Assembly: GCA_903904755.1 (NCBI GenBank)
Contig: CAIVDV010000073.1
Span: 62,001 to 126,000 of the forward strand
Reading direction: 5' to 3'
Origin: an uncultured Acidobacteriaceae bacterium
Lineage (GTDB): Bacteria > Acidobacteriota > Terriglobia > Terriglobales > Acidobacteriaceae
DNA: 64,000 bases
The notes beneath the pieces were generated by a model that worked only from the letters and a program-made list of their open reading frames with translations, made no database searches and was not told the origin of the DNA. A program made the translations under genes and the position numbers. Positions 51,537 through 60,873 of this stretch are shown here, in pieces; positions within the stretch are counted from its first letter, which is position 1; the number at the start of each line of letters is the position of its first letter.

Positions 51537-53837
51537 ATGTTGACGTGGAAGCGAGCTTACGTTGTGGTGCTGTTGGCGATGTGCCAGGTGATGCTGGCGC
51601 AGGGTCACGCGGTGTTGCGCCATGTGCGTGAGGTGACGATCCTTACGAATGCCGAGGCTTCGGCCGGGATTCCTGTTGATATCACTGCGACGGTGACAGC
51701 GGTTCAGCCGCAGGACGCGAACCTGTTTTTGGAAGAGGACGGGGTTGGCGTCTATGTGGATTTTGGCAAGGTGATTGGTCTGAAAGCTGGAGACGTGGTG
51801 CATGTGGTTGGGAAGACGGCGCCGAGTTTTCATCCCCAGATTGAGCCGACCGAGGTGACATTTCTGTCGCACGGGAAGCTGCCGCGTCCGGTACTGGCCA
51901 AAGAAGAGGATCTGATAGAGGCGAAGTTGGACTCGACGCTGGTGACGGTGAGCGGGCACATTCTTTCGGCGACGCTGGATGATGAGAAGCCGATTCCTGG
52001 ACTGCGGTTCCAGATGCAGATTGCCGATGGGATTGTAGAAGGGGTCGTAATCGACTCCGGCAGTCTGCAGGAAGATGACCTGATTGATGCGGATGTGACG
52101 ATTACCGGTGTAGCGGGCGGAGCGTTTGACAGCAAGTTGCAGATGGCCGGGATTTGGCTGGATGTGCAGGACCAGACCCTGGTGCATATCGACAAGAAGC
52201 CGGCGTCGAACCCGTGGGCGCAACCGAGTGTTCCGATTGATCAGGTGATTTATGCGTATCGGCATGGATCGGAAAGCCATCGGGTGCGGGTTGCAGGGGT
52301 GATGACTTACTACGAGCCGGGAACAGTGGCTGTGGTTGAGGCGAATGGGCTTTCGATTTTGATTGGAACGGGGACGACGACGCCGCTGTTGCCGGGGACG
52401 ATGGTGGAGGTAACCGGGTTTCCTGAGGTGACGGACGACAGCATGTGGTTGAACCACGCGCAGCTTCGTTCGATGGCGAAGGTTGCCCCGATTGCTGCGA
52501 AGCCGGTGACGTTTGAAGAGGTATCGCAGGGCAAAGATGCGTATGGCCTGATTTCGATGGAAGGCACGGTGGTGGCCGAGGTCCGGGATGCGCGGGTAGA
52601 CCTGTTTGTGCTGGAGAGCGAGGGGCGGCTGTTTGCGGCGACGCTGAGGCACCTGGGGACGGACACAGCGCAGAAGCCCTCGACGGTATGGGTGCCGAAG
52701 GTGGGCAGCCGGGTGCGGGTTTCGGGCGTGTGTTTTGTGGACGTGGGGAATCATTGGCGGGACCGGTTGTGGTTTACGCTGCGGATGCGGGATTTCAGCG
52801 ATCTGGTTCTGGTGGCACCGCCGCCGTTCTGGTCGTTGCAGCGGCTGATGGTGATTGTGACGGTGCTGCTGGTGGCGGTGCTGTTTGCGGTGGCGTGGGT
52901 GTGGGCTCTGCGGCGGCGGGTGCGGCAGCAGACGGTGGTGCTGGCGCGGAAGAGCAAGGAAGAAGCGCAGCGGGAACGCCGGATGACGGCGGCGGAGAAG
53001 CAGCGGAGCCGGGTGTTGGAGATGATCAGCGGTACGGCAACGCTGGCGGAGATCAAGACGGCGATTTTGGAGATGGTGTCCGCCAGGCTGGCAGGGGCGG
53101 ATTGCTGGTTTGAGCTGCTGGGAGAGGGTCACGGCGAGGCGCGGGAGGAAGGCGTGGTTGCCGTTCCGGTGCTGGCGCGGGATGGGATGGTGCAGGGGCG
53201 GCTGCTGGCAAAGCCGACGAAGTTCCTTTCGAGCGAAGTGGATGTGCCAGCGACGCTGAATGTGGGCGCGCGGCTGGCTTCGCTGGCGATGGATACGCGC
53301 CGGCTGTTGGAGGATTTGCGGCGGCAGTCAGAGACGGATTTGCTGACGGGAATTGCGAACCGGTTTGTGATGGAGCGTGAGCTGGAGGCGATGCTGCTGA
53401 AGGCGAACCACCAGGGAACGACCTTTGGGCTGATTTACGTGGACCTGGATTACTTCAAGCAGGTGAACGACCAGTATGGGCACCGAACGGGCGATTTGTA
53501 TCTGCAGGCGGTGTCGCAGCGGATGAAGGCGCAGTTACGGGGTGGGGATTTGCTGGCGCGCATTGGCGGCGACGAGTTTGTGGCGCTGACGCCGGTGTTG
53601 CATGTGCGGGAAGATGCCGAGGAGATTGCACACCGGCTGAAACACTGCTTTGACGAGCCGTTTGAGATTGAGGGTGCGGTGATTCGGGGTTCAGCGAGCG
53701 TGGGTCTGGCGGTGTATCCGGAGGATGGGTCGAGCAAGGAAGCGCTGCAGCGGGCTGCGGACACGGCGATGTACGCCGGCAAGCAGGAGCGGCGGAGCGC
53801 GCGGGTTTACTCGATACGGGATGTTGGGCGGCGGTAG
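51537..53837 (+). CDS. Membrane diguanylate cyclase with a periplasmic OB-fold-like sensor
   Basis: A 766-residue protein. A signal/anchor (MLTWKRAYVVVLLAMCQVML) precedes a periplasmic region of about 400 residues in which OB-like beta-barrel units recur (VDITATVTAVQPQDANLFLE; VRVAGVMTYYEPGTVAVVEA; GTVVAEVRDARVDLFVLESE). A membrane helix at about 437-460 and a coiled segment follow, then a GAF-like stretch (about 500-600) and a GGDEF domain with an intact GGDEF at 677-681 and an RxxD inhibitory site (RGGD, 668-671). It should make cyclic di-GMP and be product-inhibited. The ATG at 51537 is used; a TTG at 51510 is possible. No EAL domain. Confidence 0.9.
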   Translation: MLTWKRAYVVVLLAMCQVMLAQGHAVLRHVREVTILTNAEASAGIPVDITATVTAVQPQDANLFLEEDGVGVYVDFGKVIGLKAGDVVHVVGKTAPSFHPQIEPTEVTFLSHGKLPRPVLAKEEDLIEAKLDSTLVTVSGHILSATLDDEKPIPGLRFQMQIADGIVEGVVIDSGSLQEDDLIDADVTITGVAGGAFDSKLQMAGIWLDVQDQTLVHIDKKPASNPWAQPSVPIDQVIYAYRHGSESHRVRVAGVMTYYEPGTVAVVEANGLSILIGTGTTTPLLPGTMVEVTGFPEVTDDSMWLNHAQLRSMAKVAPIAAKPVTFEEVSQGKDAYGLISMEGTVVAEVRDARVDLFVLESEGRLFAATLRHLGTDTAQKPSTVWVPKVGSRVRVSGVCFVDVGNHWRDRLWFTLRMRDFSDLVLVAPPPFWSLQRLMVIVTVLLVAVLFAVAWVWALRRRVRQQTVVLARKSKEEAQRERRMTAAEKQRSRVLEMISGTATLAEIKTAILEMVSARLAGADCWFELLGEGHGEAREEGVVAVPVLARDGMVQGRLLAKPTKFLSSEVDVPATLNVGARLASLAMDTRRLLEDLRRQSETDLLTGIANRFVMERELEAMLLKANHQGTTFGLIYVDLDYFKQVNDQYGHRTGDLYLQAVSQRMKAQLRGGDLLARIGGDEFVALTPVLHVREDAEEIAHRLKHCFDEPFEIEGAVIRGSASVGLAVYPEDGSSKEALQRAADTAMYAGKQERRSARVYSIRDVGRR

Positions 53838-53855
53838 GGCACGTATCCTGACAGG

Positions 53856-54593
53856 GTGACGGAAGAAGTGGAAAAGCTGAATAAGGGTGTGGCTGCGGCC
53901 AACGTCGCTGAGCCGGGTGCTGTCCGCAAGGGCTGGGTGCGGCGGGCGGTGGTGTGGACTGCGGTGGCGGTAGCGGGAGTATGGCTGCTGGCGGTGGTGC
54001 TGCTGGTGGTGATGAAATGGGTGGACCCGCCGACGACGATGGTGCAGATGGAGCGGCGGGTGCAGGGGTGGTTTGGGGCGAAGCCGTATGAGAAGCAGCA
54101 GACATGGGAGCCGCTGGGCCAGATTTCGCCGCAGTTGCAGCATGCGGTGATTTCGTCCGAAGATGGGCGGTTCTATATGCACCACGGGTTTGACTGGGAG
54201 GCGATCCAGAAGGACGCGGAGAAGGATATGGAAGGCGGGCGGCTGCGGGGCGGGTCGACGATTACGCAGCAATTGGTGAAGAATCTGTTTTTTGGGACGG
54301 GGCGGAGCTGGGTGCGGAAGGGTGCAGAGACGACGCTGGTTCCGGTGGCGGAGGTGGTGCTGGGCAAGCAGCGGATTTTGGAGATTTACCTGAACGTGGT
54401 GGAGTGGGGGCCGGGGGTGTACGGGGCAGAGGCGGCGTGCCGGAACTGGGACCGTGTGAGCGCGAAGGCGGTGAGCCGGGATGAGGCGGCGCGGCTGGCG
54501 GCGATATTGCCGGCGCCGAGGAAGCGGCATCCGGAGCGGATGAACGGGTACAGCGGGATTATCCTGGAGCGGATGCGGCAGGTGGGTTGGTAG
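53856..54593 (+). CDS. mtgA: Monofunctional peptidoglycan glycosyltransferase
   Basis: MtgA, 245 residues, a GT51 enzyme that polymerises lipid II. A membrane helix at about 33-53 is followed by the five GT51 motifs: AVISSEDGRFYMHHGFDWEA with the catalytic Glu, GGSTITQQLVKNLFF, RKGAETTLVPVAEVVLGK, ILEIYLNVVEWGPGVYGAEA, and RDEAARLAAILPAP. There is no transpeptidase domain. The GTG start at 53856 lies 18 bp after the cyclase stop, so they may be co-transcribed. Confidence 0.95.
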   Translation: MTEEVEKLNKGVAAANVAEPGAVRKGWVRRAVVWTAVAVAGVWLLAVVLLVVMKWVDPPTTMVQMERRVQGWFGAKPYEKQQTWEPLGQISPQLQHAVISSEDGRFYMHHGFDWEAIQKDAEKDMEGGRLRGGSTITQQLVKNLFFGTGRSWVRKGAETTLVPVAEVVLGKQRILEIYLNVVEWGPGVYGAEAACRNWDRVSAKAVSRDEAARLAAILPAPRKRHPERMNGYSGIILERMRQVGW

Positions 54594-54785
54594 GGGGCCT
54601 GCGACGAGATTCGGGCTGGCGGAGCGGGCGGGCTGACCTGGCGCATGTGTGGTTAACCTGAGGCGGTGTTAGAATTTGGCGATTCCCGGAAGATTCCTGC
54701 GCTGTACGGCAATTCCGGGGATTTCTGCATTGGTGCAGTTCCAGCACTGGTGCGGGGTGGGGACGGAACTCCCTTTGGAGACAGT

Positions 54786-56831
54786 ATGAATCGCACTTTT
54801 GCGTGCATTGCCCTGGTTGTTTTGCTTGCGGTGCCGGTAGTTGGCCAAACTGCGTCGCAGGCGACGCTGCCGTATTCGCCGAGCCTTGATGTGACATCGA
54901 TGGACAAGAGCGTGGACCCGTGCGTGGACTTGTATGCGTATGCCTGCGGTGGGTGGCAGAAGAAGAACCCGATTCCTGCGGATCAGACTTCGTGGGAAGT
55001 GTATTCGAAGCTGTACCAGGACAACCTGAAGTTTCTGCGCGGGATTCTGGAAGAAGCGGCTGCGGCGAAGACGGGACGGAACAAGGTGACGCAGGAGGTT
55101 GGGGACTTCTACGGCGCGTGCATGGATGAAGCTGCGGCGGACCGGCGCGGGGCGGAGGCGATACGGCCGCAACTGGATGCGATTGCGGGGATGGCTTCTG
55201 TGAAGGATATTGCGCCGATGACGGCGCGTGTGATTTTGCCGTTTGGGCGAACGCTGCTGTTTGGCGCGGGTTCTGAGCAGGACCCGGACAACTCTGAGCA
55301 GGTGATTGCGGATCTTGACCAGGGCGGGCTTGGGTTGCCGGACCGCAGCTATTACACGAAGGATGATGCCAAGTCGCAGGAGATTCGGGCGCGGTATCTG
55401 GTGCATGTGCAGGCGGTGTTTGAGCTGCTGGGGGATACGGCGGAGGTAGCGAAGAAGAACGCCGATGCGGTGATGGGGATGGAGACAGCGCTGGCGAAGG
55501 CAAGCTGGACGCGTGTGGAGCAGCGCAACCCGTACAACCTGAAGAACAAGATGTCGATGGCTGAGTTGGAGACGCTGGCGCCGGGGTTTGACTGGAAGAG
55601 CTACTATCGCGAGGCGCGGTATCCGCAGTTTGCGGTGGTGAACGTGGACGCGCCGAAGTTTTACAAGCAGGTGAGCGAGGCGCTGACGACGGAGCCGCTG
55701 GAGAACTGGAAGACGTATTTCCGCTTCCATGTTGCGGATGCTTATTCGCCGTTTCTGTCGAAGGCTTTTGCGGATGAGAATTTTGGCTTTTATCGAGCGT
55801 ATCTGCGTGGTGCGAAGGCGCAGCAGCCGCGATGGCGGCAGTGTGTGCAGCATACGGACTTCAACCTGAGCGATGCGCTGGGTCAGGCTTATGTGGCGAA
55901 GGTGTTTTCGCCGGAGTTGAAGGCTGCGGCGCTGGATATGGTGGACCGGATTGAAGGTTCGATGCGGGAGCGGATTGCGCAACTGGACTGGATGAGCCCG
56001 CAGACGAAAGAGCAGGCGCTGGTGAAGCTGAATGCGATTCGGAACAAGATTGGGTATCCGGACAAGTGGCGGGATTACTCGTCGATTGCGATTTCGCCGA
56101 CGGATTTTGCGGGGGATATGGAACGGACGGGGGCGTTTGAGTGGCACCGGCAGATCAACAAGATTGGCAAGCCGGTGGACCACGGGGAGTGGATGATTTC
56201 TGCGGCGACGGTGGATGCGTACTACGACGCACAGATGAATGACATCAACTTTCCGGCCGGGGTGCTGCAGCCGCCGATTTACGACCGCAAGATGGATGAT
56301 GCGCCGAACTACGGGGACACGGGCGGCACGATTGGGCACGAGCTGACGCATGGGTTTGATGACGAGGGGAGCCAGTATGACGCGAAGGGCAACCTGAAGG
56401 AGTGGTGGACGAAGGAAGACCGCGCGAAGTTTGAGGCGCGGACGCAGTGCGTGGACGACCAGTATTCGTCGTATGTGGCTGTGGAGGATGTGCACCTGAA
56501 CGGGAAGTTGACGCTGGGCGAGAATGTGGCGGATCTGGGGGGGGAGATACTGGCGTTTCTGGCGTGGCAGAGCAAGACGAAGGATATGAATCTGCAGCCG
56601 GTGGATGGGCTGACGCCAGAGCAGCGGTTCTTTGTGGGCTATGCGCAGTGGGACTGCGCGAACGAGCGCCCGGATGATTTGCGGGTGCGCGCGGCGACCG
56701 ATCCTCATTCGCCGGCGAAGTTCCGGATTAACGGGGTGGTGGTGAATATGCCGGAGTTTGCGAAGGCGTTTGGTTGCAAGGCGGGGCAGCCGATGGTGCG
56801 GACGGAGGCGCAGAGGTGCAGGGTTTGGTAA
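54786..56831 (+). CDS. Secreted M13-family zinc metallopeptidase (neprilysin-like)
   Basis: A 681-residue exported peptidase. The signal peptide ends near VVGQTA. The N-terminal M13 domain begins VDPCVDLYAYACGGWQKKNP. The catalytic part carries the zinc motif HELTH at 518-522 (GTIGHELTHGFDDEG), the third ligand Glu579 in GENVADLGG, and the end CRVW, the usual CxxW terminus. Neprilysin-type enzymes cut small peptides before hydrophobic residues. The ATG at 54786 has GGAG five bases upstream; the frame is open further but would precede the signal peptide. A strong hairpin follows. Confidence 0.95.
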   Translation: MNRTFACIALVVLLAVPVVGQTASQATLPYSPSLDVTSMDKSVDPCVDLYAYACGGWQKKNPIPADQTSWEVYSKLYQDNLKFLRGILEEAAAAKTGRNKVTQEVGDFYGACMDEAAADRRGAEAIRPQLDAIAGMASVKDIAPMTARVILPFGRTLLFGAGSEQDPDNSEQVIADLDQGGLGLPDRSYYTKDDAKSQEIRARYLVHVQAVFELLGDTAEVAKKNADAVMGMETALAKASWTRVEQRNPYNLKNKMSMAELETLAPGFDWKSYYREARYPQFAVVNVDAPKFYKQVSEALTTEPLENWKTYFRFHVADAYSPFLSKAFADENFGFYRAYLRGAKAQQPRWRQCVQHTDFNLSDALGQAYVAKVFSPELKAAALDMVDRIEGSMRERIAQLDWMSPQTKEQALVKLNAIRNKIGYPDKWRDYSSIAISPTDFAGDMERTGAFEWHRQINKIGKPVDHGEWMISAATVDAYYDAQMNDINFPAGVLQPPIYDRKMDDAPNYGDTGGTIGHELTHGFDDEGSQYDAKGNLKEWWTKEDRAKFEARTQCVDDQYSSYVAVEDVHLNGKLTLGENVADLGGEILAFLAWQSKTKDMNLQPVDGLTPEQRFFVGYAQWDCANERPDDLRVRAATDPHSPAKFRINGVVVNMPEFAKAFGCKAGQPMVRTEAQRCRVW

Positions 56832-56857
56832 AGCGAGGCGCACTGCGAGAGCAACCG

Positions 56858-56885
56858 AAAACCCCCGAGGATGGCTCGGGGGTTT
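56858..56885 (+). terminator. Terminator hairpin after the M13 peptidase
   Basis: AAAACCCCCGAG and CTCGGGGGTTT enclose GATGG, 26 bp past the stop; it ends in TTT and could also act on the opposite strand. Confidence 0.85.
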
Positions 56886-56989
56886 CTGTTTGCGACGCGA
56901 TCAGGATGCATTGAAGTCCAGGCAGGCCCAGACGTGGCGGTTGCAAATGCTCGAGCGGAATGCGCGGCCTCTCCGCTGGTGGCTTAGCG

Positions 56990-59884
56990 TCAGTCGTTGT
57001 CCTCGTCGCCGGAGTACTTTTTTGCGGCTTTGAGGAAGGGTGCGGGCATGAGGACGCGGAGTTCGCCGGGGTATGGGCGAGTCCAGCCGGTGGTGGAGTA
57101 CCAGGTGATGTGGTTGAGGAAGTTGGGGTCGACAGAGTCAGCCTTGTCGTATTTGCCTTTCATGACGGCGGCGGTTGCCTTGAACCAGGCCTTCTGGATG
57201 GGGGTGAGGAGGGCGACATTTTCGGGCAGGCCGGGGCCCTGGTTGAGGGGGATGACGGCGTCGAGGTGGTCAAAGGGGGTGAGGTCCGGGGTGTTCTGGA
57301 AGGCGTCAAAGATGGGAGAAGCGACGAGGTCGAACTGGGTGAGGGGCCTCATGCCGAGGATGTTTTCGATGGTGCGGTTGATGTTTTCGGCGGTGTATGT
57401 GGTGTGGATGGCCTTGCCCTGCCCGGGGGCCTGGGCGGGGACGGTGTATGGACTGATGATGTAGACGGGCTGGCGATGGCCGTCAACATGGTCGGCACCG
57501 CCCTGGGAATCATCTTCTTCGACAAAGATGGTGGACTGCGCCCAGAGTTTGCTGTGGCTGATGGCTTCGACGATGCGGCCGAGTGCGAGGTCGTTGTCTG
57601 CCTGGAAGTTGATGGGCAGGGGAAGACCTTTTGAGGTGCCTGCGGTGTGGTCGTTGGGGAGCCAGAGGATGGTGAGGTTGGGGACCTGATTGGCGGCTTC
57701 GAGGCGATGGAAGTCGCGAATGAAGTAGTCGGCGCGGAACTGGTCAGGGATGTCGAGGTTAAAGGGCGGGAAGTGGGGGTCCATGATGCGGGCGGCTGAG
57801 GGGATGGACGAGGTGACGCTGACGACATCGTTGGGGACGAGGGGGCCGGTGCAACTGGAGGCGGGGGCCTTGCCTTCGTTGCAGAGAGTGGTGGCGTAGA
57901 AGTCGGTCCAGGTGTAGGGGGATCCGTCGGGTTTGTGCCGGGTGGTGACTCCGCTGCTCCACTCGCCGTAGAGCTTTGCTGATTTGCCTGCGGCTTCGGC
58001 GGCGGACCAGAGGAAGCCTTTGGGGGTGTAGGTGAGGGCATCGTCGGCGTCTCCGCCGGGGTAGGAGCGAATCCAGTCGGGGGAGAGGATGTCGTTGGAG
58101 TAGAAGGAGCCGGACATGCCGATCCAAGGGTGGCCGTCGGCGGACTGGCGGCTGGGCGCGTAGACATTGTCGAGGAGGGGGAAGCGGCGGACGATGGCGT
58201 GCTGATTGGGCAGGGCTGAGGCGAAGAGGGCGAGTTCAGGGGAGCCGTTGCCCCAGGTGACGTCGCCAAGCATCTGGTCGTAGGTGCGGTTCTCTTTGAC
58301 GATGAGGAAAACGTACTTGATGAGCGAGGGCTCGCCGATGTGCTGGGGAATGGCGACGGGGGCGGCGTGGGGGTTGATGTACTCCGGGCCGACGGCGATG
58401 TTGGTGGTGAGGTCCCAGTGGTTGTTGGCAAAGACCTGTTTGCTCCAGCGGGCAAGCTGGGCGGCGTTGGGCTCGGGGATGAGGTTGATGACGCCGGTAT
58501 CAGCGTGGGTGTTGAAGCCGGTGACGCCGTTGGTGGTGGTGGAGGTGCCGCGGGAGCCGAGGCCCTTGTCGTCGGCGATGACGAGCTGGCGGGTGGTGTT
58601 GTCCGAGGCGATGGAGGTGGGGAAGTATGCGGTGGGGATGTAGCCGAGGACGGGGTGTGCGTCGCGGCCCTGGAGGTTGACGACGGCGATGGCGTTGGCC
58701 TGGCCGAGCGTGACGTAGGCTTTGCCGTCGGGGGTGACGGTGACGGCGTTGGGGCCTGAGCCGAAGATGCCGCCGGCGATGGGTACGCTGAGGCTGATGG
58801 TGCGGGTGACGGTGTTGGTGGCGAGGTCGATGAGGGAGAGGCTGTCACTGTAGGCGTTGGCGACGTAGAGGGTGGAGCCGGAGATGGCCATGCCGGCGGG
58901 GTGGAGGCCGACGGGGATGGACTTGACCTCTTTGCGGGTGGTGAGGTCGACGACTGAGACGGTGCCGGAGAGGGTGAAGGCGTCTTTGGGGTCGGCGACG
59001 ATGGGGGTGCCATCGGAGAGGTTGGTGAAGTCGCCTGGGGCGGAAGGGCGGCCGCCCTCGTTGCTGACGTATGCGAAGTTGCCGTGGACGAGGACGGAGT
59101 TGGGGGCGTTGCCGACGGGGATTTGGGCGATGAGCCTGGCGGGGGATGCGGTGAGGTCGAGGACGCCGAGGGTGTTGGCGACGTTGAGTGCGACGTAAGC
59201 GCGGGTTTGATCCTGGGAGAAGGCGATGCCGCCGGGGTTGATGGCCTTGGCGTCGTAGTAGGTGCGGCCGTCGGCGGGAGGCTCAGGCAGGGCGATTTGC
59301 TGGGGGTTGCTGAGGAGGCCGGTTTGGGGGCTGACCTGGGCGAGGACGACGTGGTTGTCATCCTGGCTAAAGAGGAGGCGGGTGCCGTCAGAGGAGTAGG
59401 TGATGCCGGTGAAGGAGCCGGGGCTTTTGTCTTTTGCGGAGTCGGGGCCAGTGGGAGCGAAGTGCTGAAGGACCTCGCCGGTGGTGGTGTTGAGGAGAAT
59501 GACCGGCTGCGCGGAACCCATGAGGAGGACTGCCGCAGTGTGGGTGGCGCGATTGGGGTTGAGGGCGACGGATTTGGCGCGGACGGGTGCGCCGAGTTCG
59601 ATGACCTTGCCGGCGGGTGTCAGCGTCTGATTGGTGGACGCGACGATGGAGCCGTCCTGCTGTGGGCCGACGGTGCGGCTGGGGCTGTCGGCGACGGAGG
59701 TGCCGCGGGTGGCAGCGTCTCCGCTGGCGGTGCCGACGATGTCGATTTTGGAGAGGGCTACCTTGGGGTCGGAGGCGGGCTGCTGGCTGTGCGCGGCCTG
59801 GGCGAAAGCCAGGAGAGTGGCGACGAGCAGGCAGGCGGAGACGGAAGGCAAGGTGCGGGCCGCAGAGCGAGAGATCCGACGCAT
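56990..59884 (-). CDS. YncE-like beta-propeller fused to an alkaline-phosphatase-superfamily phosphoesterase
   Basis: A 964-residue exported protein. The signal peptide (MRRISRSAARTLPSVSACLL) ends near AAHSQ. Residues about 60-480 are a propeller with repeats such as NTLGVLDLTASPARLIAQIP, GTVSVVDLTTRKEVKSIPVG and DSLSLIDLATNTVTRTISLS. Residues about 500-930 are a phosphoesterase-type domain: IKYVFLIVKENRTYDQMLGD, then VPNLTILWLPNDHTAG, IFVEEDDSQGGADHVDGHRQ and YIISPY, in which Asp and His are candidate metal ligands. The same two-domain layout is known in Acidobacteriota; the substrate is not. The ATG at 59884 follows AAAGG by about eight bases. Confidence 0.88.
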   Translation of the reverse strand: MRRISRSAARTLPSVSACLLVATLLAFAQAAHSQQPASDPKVALSKIDIVGTASGDAATRGTSVADSPSRTVGPQQDGSIVASTNQTLTPAGKVIELGAPVRAKSVALNPNRATHTAAVLLMGSAQPVILLNTTTGEVLQHFAPTGPDSAKDKSPGSFTGITYSSDGTRLLFSQDDNHVVLAQVSPQTGLLSNPQQIALPEPPADGRTYYDAKAINPGGIAFSQDQTRAYVALNVANTLGVLDLTASPARLIAQIPVGNAPNSVLVHGNFAYVSNEGGRPSAPGDFTNLSDGTPIVADPKDAFTLSGTVSVVDLTTRKEVKSIPVGLHPAGMAISGSTLYVANAYSDSLSLIDLATNTVTRTISLSVPIAGGIFGSGPNAVTVTPDGKAYVTLGQANAIAVVNLQGRDAHPVLGYIPTAYFPTSIASDNTTRQLVIADDKGLGSRGTSTTTNGVTGFNTHADTGVINLIPEPNAAQLARWSKQVFANNHWDLTTNIAVGPEYINPHAAPVAIPQHIGEPSLIKYVFLIVKENRTYDQMLGDVTWGNGSPELALFASALPNQHAIVRRFPLLDNVYAPSRQSADGHPWIGMSGSFYSNDILSPDWIRSYPGGDADDALTYTPKGFLWSAAEAAGKSAKLYGEWSSGVTTRHKPDGSPYTWTDFYATTLCNEGKAPASSCTGPLVPNDVVSVTSSIPSAARIMDPHFPPFNLDIPDQFRADYFIRDFHRLEAANQVPNLTILWLPNDHTAGTSKGLPLPINFQADNDLALGRIVEAISHSKLWAQSTIFVEEDDSQGGADHVDGHRQPVYIISPYTVPAQAPGQGKAIHTTYTAENINRTIENILGMRPLTQFDLVASPIFDAFQNTPDLTPFDHLDAVIPLNQGPGLPENVALLTPIQKAWFKATAAVMKGKYDKADSVDPNFLNHITWYSTTGWTRPYPGELRVLMPAPFLKAAKKYSGDEDND

Positions 59885-60083
59885 GATGGAGCCTTTCTGA
59901 AGTGGTGCGGAGGTCAGCGGGTCGGGGGAGACAACTGGGAGTGTGCCGCGAGCGTGCCCCCGCAAACAAACCAAGGATACACAGACAGTGTGAATCTCTG
60001 GTTTGCTTCGCAGGGGAGCTGGGTTTTCTGAGGATGGTATAAGGGCGGAAACCGGGAGCAGAGAGATGCAGGGGGAGGAGAGC

Positions 60084-60200
60084 TAGCGCATTTCAGGAAA
60101 TACTGTGGTCTCGCAGCATCGGTTCGGTGTGGCCTTTCCTTGATAGAAAGGCCACGCGATATTCTGCTGGTCGGTCCAGACCTTTTCCTAAAATGCTCTA
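60084..60200. mobile_element. 117-bp imperfect palindromic element (MITE-like)
   Basis: The left arm starts TAGCGCATTTCAGGAAA and the right arm, read in reverse complement, starts TAGAGCATTTTAGGAAAA. Both arms run about 55 bp to the centre, where GTGGCCTTTC and GAAAGGCCAC form a perfect 10-bp stem around CTTGATA (60129-60155). It carries no gene. Its right end contains the TAG stop of the alkylhydroperoxidase-like gene. The shape is that of a non-autonomous mobile palindrome; insertion has not been shown. Confidence 0.6.
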
Positions 60201-60833
60201 GCGGGAAGAGTTTGCCTCATAGAGCGCGAGGAGGCCCTGGGAGGGTAGTCCGAAGGCGTTTGCCACGCGGTTGAAGGTGGCAAAGAGGGCGACAATGTGT
60301 ACGGCTTCCGCGGCCTGGGCATCGGTCCAGCCGGTGAAGGTGAGGGCTTCAATATCGGAGCGCTGGATGGATTGCGAATCCTGATTGACCTTGTTGGCGA
60401 AGGTGAGAAGGGCGCGGTCGGCGGGAGTGACGGCGGGGGAAGCCAGGTCAGCGTAGCGAAGCGCATCGATGAGTCCGAGGGAGCCGCCCTGCATACGGAG
60501 GAAGCAGGCGTGGCTGTCGGCGCAATATGGGCATTGGTTCTGGAAGGAGATGAAGGTGGCGAGCATCTCCTTGTCGCGGCGGGTGAGGTGTCCGTCGGCG
60601 AAGAGGAGGCTCTCAGAGAGGCCCATCATGTGGCGCAGCAGGGGTGGGTTGGTGGCGAAGCACTTGAGAATGCCGGGGACGGTGGGTCGGCCAAAGTGCT
60701 GGCGGAAGTGATCGTAAAGGGCGGCGACTTCAGGGGATGCGTGGTCTTCCTCGACGATGGGGAGATTGGCAGAGCCCGCCGGGGAAGCGGGCCTGCCAAG
60801 GCGGGCCAGGTGTTGATATTCGGGTACGGACAA
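60198..60833 (-). CDS. AhpD/carboxymuconolactone-decarboxylase-like protein
   Basis: A 211-residue all-helical protein of the alkylhydroperoxidase-D superfamily. The redox-site motif NQCPYCADSHACFLR places Cys101, Cys104 and His108 as in peroxide-reducing members. A second family helix (WTDAQAAEAVHIVALFATFN) lies near the C-terminus. It starts with TTG at 60833, eight bases after AGGAG, 28 bp downstream of the TonB receptor stop, so the two are one operon. A longer open frame runs back through the receptor gene in another phase and is not real. The stop codon comes from a palindromic element. Confidence 0.85.
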   Translation of the reverse strand: MSVPEYQHLARLGRPASPAGSANLPIVEEDHASPEVAALYDHFRQHFGRPTVPGILKCFATNPPLLRHMMGLSESLLFADGHLTRRDKEMLATFISFQNQCPYCADSHACFLRMQGGSLGLIDALRYADLASPAVTPADRALLTFANKVNQDSQSIQRSDIEALTFTGWTDAQAAEAVHIVALFATFNRVANAFGLPSQGLLALYEANSSR

Positions 60834-60845
60834 GAAGCCCTCTCC

Positions 60846-60873
60846 TGTTAGAAGTCGATTGTTAGAAGTCGAT
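60846..60873 (-). repeat. Perfect 14-bp tandem duplication over the receptor stop codon
   Basis: TGTTAGAAGTCGAT occurs twice back to back (60846-60859 and 60860-60873). On the coding strand each copy reads as Ile-Asp-Phe-stop, so the C-terminal residues and stop of the TonB receptor have a duplicate just downstream in another frame. Confidence 0.9.
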
